A DNA stretch of 64,000 bases from Cercozoa sp. M6MM. Taxonomy: Eukaryota; Endomyxa: Ascetosporea. Location of the stretch: NCBI GenBank assembly GCA_040357565.1, contig JBDODJ010000006.1; one strand, given 5' to 3'. The notes below the pieces were generated by a model. That model was not told the origin of the DNA, searched no databases, and saw only the letters and a program-made list of their open reading frames with translations. Below, piece after piece: positions 56,115 to 64,000 of this stretch; within the stretch, counting starts at the first letter, position 1, and each line of letters starts with the position of its first letter. Made by a program: the position numbers and the translations under genes.

Positions 56115-58791
56115 CTAGTACTCCAACGACACATCGTCGGAGTCGGAGTCGGAGTCGGACGAGTCGGAGTCGTCGCGCATCCTGTCACGCGCATCGGCCA
56201 ACGCTTTGCCGATTGCTGTTGCTGATGTACTGTGGTCACCTGATCGATCGTCTGATTGATCATCTGATCGCTCAGTGGGTTGGTCACTCTTGGCGGTGCC
56301 ACTGGCGGCGTCGACCCAGTGCTGCATGCGCTTCTTCATGACGGCGCGGATGCGCGCAATGTCGCTCTTGTGCAGCCAGCCCGTTGCCTGAGGGATGGGG
56401 GGGGGGGGTAAAAGGGAGGGTAACATGGGGGTAAAGGGGGCAAGGAAGGCCGCACCTTGCTGCATGTGTTGGTCGGTTTCGTCTCTTGCAGAACCTTGCG
56501 CACTTCCTCACTCGCATCAGCCAGGTCACACAGCTGCAGCAAGGGGCAAAGGGCGAAAGGAGGTAAGAAGATTAACAGAATAACAGGGAGTGAAGGATAA
56601 CAGGGGTAAAAGGAGGTAACAGGGGGGGGGTAAGAAAGGGGGCAAAACCTGGTAGTTCGCGCCCAAGCGACGCGGCGGTACAGCGAAGCGAAAATCTTCG
56701 ATTTGCTCAAAGTTCTTGTCGTCTGCTCAAACGCTTGTTTCCCCGTTTTACCCCCCCCCCCTTTTTTGCCCACTTTAACCCCTTACCGACATGAGAAGCC
56801 TCTTCGTCGGCAGTTTTGACACTGACGCCGCTCTGCCGCTGCTCGGGTCGACCACTCTTGCCCGGAATACCTGTGCCGCCAATAAACCTTTTTCGTATTT
56901 GTCCAGTGTTCACCCAAAGGGGAGAGAGAGGGGAGTTACTACCTGCGAAACGCATCGACTGATCGGCGATTCGCAGTGCCACGCCGTGTCTCCTCTAGAG
57001 GGAGTAAACAGAGGGGCTTATACGGGGGTAAACAGGGGTAGGGTGAGGGAGTAAACAGGGGGGGGGGGGGTAAAAAGTACTTGTAGTCTAAAGTCGATGA
57101 GCTGGGTCTCGCGAGATTCGGGCTGCTTCCGCGGGTCGTAGCCGAGTCGAATCCAGACCTGCCGCCACGGACCCGCCTGGAACCGGTAGGCTGCCTGCAC
57201 ACATACCCCTTTGTACCCCCCCCCCTACTCCCAGAAGAGTGTACCCTAGGCAGCAAGGCCAGCACAGCAGAGGCACGTGCACGTGCGATCTTGAGTGGCC
57301 ACTTGAGTGACTTTGGCTGGAGAAAGAGAGAGCACGTGCAAATGGGACCAGTGGACACGTGCACACCACCACAGGGCAGACCAGTGTACATCCGAAACCG
57401 CGGTGAATTCGGGCGACATATGCGCCAACAGGGCGTTCTTGCTCCAGACGGCCTGGGGTTAAATGGGGATAAACAGGGGTAAACGGGGGAGGGGGGGGGG
57501 GGGGAAAAAGCGTGAGAAACGGGGGTGGAGCCGGGGGACCGGCCGGGGGGGGGGGTAAACGGGGGGGGGGGGTAAACGGAGGGGTAAAGAAATACCCTCT
57601 GTTGGAACAGCTTCTTCAGTTTCTGCTCCAATTCGGAACATTCGTCGTCCTGCCAAACACCAAAAGTATGGCGACAAAAATCCAGAAGAATACACACGGA
57701 GGAAGGCTCACTTCGGGCAGAGCTTCCAACGGCTCTGGCGGCTTGGTAGGTACTCTATAATTAATCTATAATTAAGGGGGTAGAAGGGGTAAGAGAGTAA
57801 CAAAGGGTAAGAAACGTCATACGACTCGGCGTCGAAACTGACATACGCGCGGACACGTCGCAGCTGTTTTTGTTGCTTCGGCTGTTTTTCTGTCAGCATG
57901 GGCGGGGGATAAAAGGGTAAAAGGGGGTAAAAAGGGTAAAATGATAGGTGTAAAGAAGTAGAGGAAGTAAAAAGGGATAACGGGGGGAGGGGGAGGGGCA
58001 ACAACGTTAAAAGGGGGGTATACCAGCGGTAGTTGTAGGTGCGTGCCGCCTCTTCTCGTCAGCCAGCGAGGGTCGGAAACGGTAATCGCGAACGTAGTCG
58101 CACCGCGACAACACCAGCGGCAACACTGGCACTTTTACCTGTGGGTTAAAAGGGTAAAAACGGTAAGGGAGTAAAAGGAGTAAGGGGGTAAAGTACCTGT
58201 CGTATCTCCTCAAGCGACAAAAAGCGCCGATCGTCTTTTTTGAGCGGCTTGAGCATGTCAGCTCGCATCTGGAAATCCGCCAGTCCGCCAAACGACGTCA
58301 CTTTTCGCACGTGGCCCACCACCTGCACAACTCAACTCAACTCAACTCAAAGCAACTCAACTCAAAGCAACTCAACTCAAAGCAACTCAAAGCAACTCGA
58401 CTCAAAGCAACTCAACTCAAAGCACCTCACTCGAAGCGACATGCGCGTCGGAGCCGTCTCGCCTTCTGCGAATGCGCATTTTGACCACTGCCATGTTCGT
58501 CGAACTCTGCGTCACGCCAAACAGCGGATGCGAGAAACGCGCCTGTGGCCTCAGATTGATCTCCAGCGGCAGATTGCCTGAATGGCAGCAAAAAGCAACT
58601 CTAACTAAGTCATAAAGTCTTTGAAGCAAGTCACACGCTAACGCACCATTTGAGTGTGAGCGTGCAATTCGTTGACGACCGCCCATCAGTGCAATGGCGC
58701 GCTCGGAATTCTCGACAATGCCCGGGAACACCACGACACAAACATTTTTTGACTGGTCACCCAGTCCTTGCAGAACTACTTCTTTGTCCAT
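56115..58791 (-). CDS. GTF3C5: Transcription factor IIIC subunit 5 (tau95/Sfc1-like)
   Basis: Subunit of TFIIIC, which binds box A of tRNA genes for RNA polymerase III. It starts MDKEVVLQGLGDQSKNV; the N-terminal domain shows VVVFPGIVENSERAIALMGG, LPLEINLRPQARFSHPLFG and MAVVKMRIRRRR, the usual order. The middle has ADMLKPLKKDDRRFLSLEE. The C-terminal DNA-binding region has YRFQAGPWRQVWIRLGYDPR and ETQLIDFRL, the family signature (GPWR...GYDPR). It ends in a Ser/Asp-rich acidic tail (DSDSSDSDSDSDDVSLEY). Introns are extreme family A, G-rich on the plus strand and C-rich on the sense strand. A family C unit lies within the last exon (56230-56287). Confidence 0.9.
56230..56287 (-). repeat. Family C unit in the last TFIIIC5 exon, a possible optional intron
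   Basis: On the sense strand these 58 bases begin GTGACCAACCCACTGAGCGA and end GGTGACCACAG, so they carry intron-like GT and AG ends and the family C sequence seen in ASCC3 introns. Read through, they encode SDQPTERSDDQSDDRSGDHS and keep the frame to the acidic tail. Spliced out, the frame shifts to a Pro/Thr-rich tail ending MCRWSTSSL. Confidence 0.55.
56388..56455 (-). repeat. Family A intron of TFIIIC5
   Basis: Sense strand GTGCGG to CCCTCAG with runs of C and CTTTTACCCC units. Similar introns occur at about 56537-56648, 56740-56785, 57000-57080, 57460-57595, 57770-57815, 57900-58025 and 58140-58195 of the same gene. Confidence 0.75.
58329..58436 (-). repeat. (CTCAA)n / (GCAACTCAA)n intronic tandem repeat
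   Basis: Tandem ACTCA units grading into AAAGCAACTCA units, about 108 bases, in a TFIIIC5 intron between the exons encoding RIRRRRDGSDAHV and VVGHVRKVTSF. Its sense strand is GAGTT-rich, unlike family A introns. Confidence 0.85.
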
Positions 58792-59046
58792 CAGTCATTG
58801 CATAGAGCCCAATTAAGTGGCTTGGAACTCTGCTGGAGTGCCAAAGGAGAACATAGAAGATGGCTATATCCTTTATATCGATGGCTGCGGTGTTTAGATC
58901 AATTAATTATGTGAAAGCCAGTGTCTTGCACAATTACAATTGACGGCTTCTAATGAAAGCTGCGTTTCTTCCAAAGCGCGCTTTTTTCTTTTGCGATCTG
59001 TGTCAGCGGCTTGGTGGTGCTTCCTTCGCGTGGTCAGACCAAGAAC

Positions 59047-61373
59047 ATGACTAATAAAGTCCCTGTGCCGTCATTGGACACGCGATTTACGAGGTTGTAC
59101 CTGGGTGAACATTCATCTGCGCGGGAACAACCGCCAATTTCGGCTCGGGCCGCGACAGATGAACTTGCGCATGTGTCAAAGTTACAAACTCGACAGTTGC
59201 AACTGCTTCAGAACCGCGTAGAAGCCTTGAGACTAGCGACTACGAAAGTCGAAGCAAAAGCGGTCGAAGCACAGGAACGGGCAAGGCTGATTCTCAGTGC
59301 TCGCGAACGCCACTCCCAACGCAGCGAGCAGCGAATTGCGCTGCGTGAACAGAAAAGAAGAGATCTCGCCAAAGCGCACGATCGCGTGAAACAACGGAAG
59401 CACGAAATCGAAGCTGCCCGTAACCAGGCCATTGCCCGTCTACCGCAGTACCCGCTTGTTGTGGATCTTGCGCCTTCAGCACTTGGGTAATTCTGCTTCC
59501 TTAAAACTTGTGATCTTGGCAATGAATTCACGGTGCTGTAGTGGCAAATTGCTGGTGCAAGCTACTGCAGAAGGTATTAGAGAACAAGTTGAAACGGAAA
59601 TTCAAGGCACAAACCGACATTGGGACTCGTTGGGCATCTTCAGCGGTCAGAACGTTGAGCCTGCTGTTGGGTATGAACAAACTACATGACTGTAGTTTTA
59701 TGTTAATACTGTGTCGCAGACGTCAAAACGTTAGTCCATTTGTCAAACTGAAGCATGAGAGCACTGTGGTGCACTTGACTATCATGCGATCGGAGGCTTC
59801 AGTTCTTTTGGGTGCGGGAGTCATTCAAACTACCGGCGGACGGTTCCTTCTTCCTGATAGAGTACAGACAAAACTCAGTACTAAAGCTAAATGGTGGTAC
59901 AGCACATGTGTTGTTTATAAGACAGGAAAGCCGATTTGTGTTTGTTCCGGGTGCAAGTGTCGTCAGTTGCGACGGCAGAGAGGTTGCTTCGCTTTGCTGT
60001 GTGTGCAAGGAATGTTCCCCATCTACAAAAAGCGGCTTTTGGGCAGTTTCCACAAGCGCGAATATCGCCAACGTTGCTGCCAGAGTACTGTTCCAGCTTG
60101 CGAGTGCAAACTGATGCGCCATCGTCGCTGTCACTCAACACTGGAGGTGAATTCAAACTCTTTCAGTTTCAGTTTCGACACAAAACGCGTTCTTTGTTCG
60201 CTTCTTGGTCGTGCAGAAGAATTTCAGATACCACTCGGTCTCACTGGACGGGTGATAGTGCAGGACAAGCAAACGCTTAAGACTGTTGTTGTTGGCCATC
60301 TGGGTTTCGTCACTTGGACTGTCAACTGCGATGACGCTGTCGAAGCTGCTGTCTTGCATGGTAAATCTGACATATATTTAATTGCGCAAGAGTTCGTTTG
60401 TCACCAGAACAGTAAATTTACCATTTAGAAACCACTGACAAGCACATTTTTAGCGGCCCCAATCGGTTTCATCGCCTCACAGTGCCGATTTCCTCACTCG
60501 AACGGGACACCAGTTTGGACGCGCGGTATGCCTTGCTCCGAATGATGGGAAGTGCAATGTGTGACGTGAGTGTCGACTCTGGCGTGCGCTTGCTGTTACC
60601 TGGCACGAGTTTGTGGGGCCTTGGACGGTCAGTTCATGGCAGCATCTTGATTTGTTTGGTGTACAGTACGTTTCTTTGGACCAAATACAGAGAGCAGTTC
60701 GTGTTGCATTCGGGCACATCGGCAGTTCGACTGCGCCTGTCGAGCTCGGCGATGCTGACAGAACAGGCCATGAAACTCGCACCTGGAGTTGTTGCTGTCA
60801 CACCGCGCCAGTGCGATCTGGGCCACTGTAGATCGTTTCATATTTATAATTTATGGGTTGTGTGGTGAGTACCATATGAGCTGAGGAGATGAAGCTGTAC
60901 TGTAGGTCTGTCAACGCTATCGATGGATAGTAAAGATGCCTTGTTTAACGCGGAGGTGTTTTCACAGGTAAAGCTCACTTTAACTAATATCGGTTTGAAT
61001 CTCCTGCTCCTGTCACTTGATAATGGGCTAGCCCGCTGCGCACGCTTTGCCGATGCCGCTGCACACGAACGAAGTGTCGCGCAAAGTCGAACCGCTCTGG
61101 AGCGAGAAAGAGAAAGCTGCACCGCTTCCTTCAACGGCAATCGCTGCGACAAAATCCCGCGTGCCGCTGCTCATCTTCATCGGCGTGTTGCTGCTCGTTG
61201 TCGTTGTGGTAATGTACCGTACATGTCGATTTTGATACAACTGAGGCATACTGCAGCGATATGATGCAATAATTGTCTTGCAGTACGTGCGTGCCTCCCT
61301 GCTTAAAAGAAGGAAGAAGAAACTCCGCCACTCGTACTCGATTCTGCCGACGCACAGCCATTTCATGTTCTAG
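59047..61373 (+). CDS. Coiled-coil protein with C-terminal membrane anchor, unknown
   Basis: Model: ATG at 59047 (MTNKVPVPSLDTRFTRLYLG), a coiled coil (LQTRQLQLLQNRVEALRLAT, KAHDRVKQRKHEIEAARNQ), then exons joined in frame: PSALG-GKLLVQATAEGIREQ, EPAVG-RQNVSPFVKLKHES, FLLPDR-ESRFVFVPGASVV, NTG-EEFQIPLGLTGRVIV and further beta-rich sequence. Near 61.2 kb there is one hydrophobic segment (SRVPLLIFIGVLLLVVVV) and a basic tail (YVRASLLKRRKKKLRHSY) to the stop at 61371-61373. No signal peptide is visible, so either an upstream exon is missing or the anchor is tail-type. Exons at 60.46-60.87 kb are ambiguous between two frames. It might be two genes. Confidence 0.45.
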
Positions 61374-61543
61374 CAAGCATGACTCGGTCGGTTACAGCAG
61401 TTTCTCTAGCTTATTTGTAACTGTGCGCTCGACAAATTTGTTCGTAATTTTATTTACCGCGAGGCACGTCACGGGTTTCACGCAGGTCTTCCAGCCGCCA
61501 AAGGCCCTTTTGCTTCCGACTAGTGCAGTTTCAGTAGTCACAG

Positions 61544-62910
61544 ATGCTACTGTACCAAAGACAACGCCCACCAGCAACGCAGATGCGTTTTGCTTCGAAA
61601 GCCCAGCAGCGACAGACGTTTGAAATGCAGCAGCAGCAACGCTTCGGCAGCGCCAGTATCGACCAAAGCTCGAGTCTGGACGCCGAACTCGACTTTGGTG
61701 CAGGTGTGAGTGAGCAAGGCGATCACGACAACATGTCATTTCGCGGCGAAAGTCGTGCTCGAAGCGGCATGTCGATTCGTTCGGAAGAGACCGGCGCAAC
61801 GATGCATCAACAAGTCAGGAACGCGCCGAACGTTGCGAATCCGCTTGAAATGCTCGATGAGTTTGAAGTGTGTTTTAATTTCGGTTGTCCGTACTCTAGT
61901 TGATGCATGATAAGTTTGTTTGGCTGGTTTTGACTTCAGAGCACGCTTCGTGACGCGCAAAGATTTCGGATGCGTGCTTTCGCGGAGGTGGAGATGCTCA
62001 AGCGCGAACTCGACACGGTGATCGCCAACGAATCCGAGCTGCTCGAGGAAGCCGAAATCGCGTCCAACGAGCGCGAGACGGCGTTCCAGCAGTTGCAGCT
62101 CGCGCTCACGCAGACAGAAGAAGCTAGACGCGAGGTCAACTCGCTCGAAGCTCAAAGCACTGCCGTCCGTCACTGTGTCATGTCGTCGGCGCAAGCTTTC
62201 GACAATGTCAACACGAAGGGTATTAGTTGAACCGTGGGAACTCGAATTCTTACTTAGTATTAAACACGAACACGGTGCTACAGTGAACAACGAACTTGCC
62301 AAGATGGAGCGCAAAGTGAACGAGCTGCACGCCGAAACTAGCAGGATGACTTCGCTGCTGGGCAACACCGAGGCTGCCAAATCACTCGGACAGGTGTGCT
62401 CGCAGATCGCCACCTATGCAGCCATGACTGGCAATGCCAAGAAGAGTACTTCATTCTTCCAAGTCACCCTCTATACCTCCATTGAGAGTCCGAGCTTGGG
62501 CAGTGGCCAGTAGATTTCCCGAGGTGGAAGATGCGCAGCAGCTGCGCACCATGGCGCGTGCGCACGAGATGTGCGAACTCATGGTGAGGGGCCGTCACGA
62601 CTACTGCGACTCGCAGCGCATTCGTAAGCTTTGTCGCTTTCGTGTTCTCATCGAAAAATACTTCTTTAATCTGTTCTCGACACAAACAGAACTGCCAGTC
62701 ACTGACAAAGACAGTCCAATGACGCAGTGCGACGCCGAGCGCTGGTTCTACGCACCTCGTGGTCTGCCTTTCGTCGGCATGTGGCAGCGTATCGCCGACG
62801 CAGTGCATCGCGAGGTCGCCACTGACATGGGCAGTGCCACGGGTTCGCCTGTCAGCGACGGCGGCTCCATGAACGACGACGACTCGGGCGTAGAAAGCGA
62901 GGACCTGTGA
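61544..62910 (+). CDS. Unknown protein with coiled coil and acidic C terminus
   Basis: Frame opens with MLLYQRQRPPATQM (a second Met gives MRFASKAQQRQTFEMQQQQ), a Ser/Gln-rich head, NVANPLEMLDEFE, then after an intron a coiled coil (AEVEMLKRELDTVIANESEL, ETAFQQLQLALTQTEEARR, NELAKMERKVNELHAETSRM). The last exons encode FPEVEDAQQLRTMARAHEM, AERWFYAPRGLPFVGMWQ and an acidic end DDDSGVESEDL. One intron join (around 62190-62260) is uncertain. The layout suggests a structural or adaptor protein; no family recognised. Confidence 0.6.
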
Positions 62911-63180
62911 CCTCAACCCAAGTCGAACCGGTACTCAAGCTCCGTCAGCTCGAACTCCTCCAGCGCGCAGCGCGCGGGCCACGTGTTCACGTTCTTTCGT
63001 TCGCACCTTGATTGGATTTTTTCGATTAGCATTCCCGTACGATGACACGTGAATCAATATCTGTACTAATTATGATATAACCTAACACTTCAATAATCAA
63101 ATAATCCGATCGGTCGGTGCGGGTTGGCGCAAATTGCTTACTATGGTACAAACGTGGGCGAGACTGCCACTCACGTCACA

Positions 63181-64000
63181 TCAGTTGAGGTCAAGGCGAG
63201 AGGCAGCAAAGTCGATGTCCTCTGCACACCCAGAGATGTACCAATCTTTTCACATCAAATACCAACAGGTCAAGGTGAAAAGTACTGTCGCCACGACCCG
63301 AAAGGTTGACGAGCACCGACTTGTCCTGCGGAAGTGCTGCAGCGAGTCGCATCGCGTATGCAATCGCATGCTACATTCCGATAGATTCAGAGTGCACAGC
63401 ACCAAAGTACGATGTAATATTATAAAAAAGCTGCTGTACCGATGACTCGAGCGCCGGGATGATACCTTCGACACGCGACAGTTCGAGGAAAGCGCTGAGG
63501 CAGTCTTGGTCACCCACGTGCACGTACTCGACACGACCCTTGTCCTGCGTGCAGACAAGGTCAATCAAAGTTGCGGATACAAGGTTAGAGGCATAGTACA
63601 TGCAGGTAGCTGTGTTGTGGACCAACGCCCGGGTAGTCCCTGGACAGAAACAAGTACCAATACAATCCACAATGGTGGACCGTGTAAGAGAGTGTAAAGT
63701 ACAGGCCACTCGCGACAGTGTGAACAGGCAGCGGCTCGCCCTGCTCATCTTGCAGCACGTGGCAGTCAAAGCCGTGGATAGTGCCAGGACTGCCCACCGT
63801 CATGGTGGCAGCATGGCGACCCGAGTCCAGACCTTCGCCAGACGGCTCAACTCCGATCAGACGGACGTTGCGGTCGTTTAAAAAGGCCGAGAAGATGCCG
63901 ATAGCGTTTGAGCCACCGCCAACACAGGCAACCACTGCAAGAAGGGATCATCCTTAACATTTGATAACAGACAATAAGCAATACCGAAGTTCGGACGCGC
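63181..64000 (-). CDS. TRPB: Tryptophan synthase beta chain, C-terminal part
   Basis: PLP enzyme joining indole and serine to make tryptophan. Visible on the minus strand from the window edge: [19 protein letters not shown] (Gly-rich loop holding the PLP phosphate), [83 protein letters not shown] and stop at 63181-63183. All conserved C-terminal landmarks are present and introns keep frame, so the gene looks active. The N-terminal half, including the PLP lysine, lies beyond base 64000. Whether it is fused to an alpha chain upstream cannot be seen; nothing follows it at the C terminus. Confidence 0.95.

Noticed and set aside
58329-58436. Possible CRISPR-like array of CTCAA repeats
   Set aside because: Units are 5-9 bases with no spacers and lie in an intron of a eukaryotic gene; this is a simple tandem repeat.

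Overview
This window is nuclear DNA from an intron-rich eukaryotic microbe, taken from a draft assembly; four runs of N mark joins. There are no operons or ribosome-binding sites. Genes lie on both strands a few hundred bases apart and are cut by many short GT-AG introns, often under 100 bases. Gene content (splicing factors SF1 and U1-C, TFIIIC subunit 5, a Tctex-type dynein light chain, a C2/EF-hand phosphatidylserine decarboxylase, a RhoGEF-ankyrin-FYVE protein, a eukaryote-style FtsX permease, tryptophan synthase beta) suits a free-living or saprotrophic protist that probably has dynein motors and makes tryptophan. A stramenopile-like lineage is possible, but I cannot place the organism from sequence alone.

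Layout: 1-12463 (+) holds most of an ASCC3-type double-cassette helicase, its 5' end off the window. A small basic ORF follows (12809-13018, +), then a large two-AAA-domain ATPase on the minus strand (13403-18601). 18943-21311 (+) encodes a predicted type I membrane protein. 21322-24303 (+) is a membrane-anchored polysaccharide deacetylase. 24670-28470 (+) is the decarboxylase. Two minus-strand genes of unknown function lie at 29074-30017 and 30251-31887. After a 100-N gap come a Tctex light chain (32064-32566, +), a convergent minus-strand ORF, the RhoGEF-ankyrin-FYVE gene (33256-38029, +) and a coiled-coil gene (38227-40164, -). SF1 (40459-42456, -) and U1-C (42671-43759, +) are head to head. 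Then come an RNA m5C methyltransferase (44028-45880, -), a dienelactone hydrolase (46063-47387, -), an FtsX-like permease (47554-54137, +), an unknown gene (54447-55881, +), TFIIIC subunit 5 (56115-58791, -), two unknown genes with coiled-coil segments (59047-61373 and 61544-62910, +), and the C-terminal part of tryptophan synthase beta (63181-64000, -).

The most unusual feature is the introns. In ASCC3, the AAA ATPase and TFIIIC5 many introns are built from three recurrent sequence families: A, C-rich TTACCCC-type pyrimidine tracts; B, GGTACARATGGAC and its complement; C, TGACTGAGTGGTCAC/TGATCGATCA-type units. Family A is almost always C-rich on the sense strand whichever DNA strand carries the gene. 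Other genes here (the decarboxylase, permease and methyltransferase) have ordinary short T-rich introns. One family C unit in TFIIIC5 carries intact GT and AG ends but is also open as an exon, which suggests an optional intron. This pattern resembles introner-like proliferation of introns.

Splice models were made by eye from reading frame, GT/AG ends and family similarity. Outer gene boundaries are usually good to one codon choice; internal exon edges are less certain.
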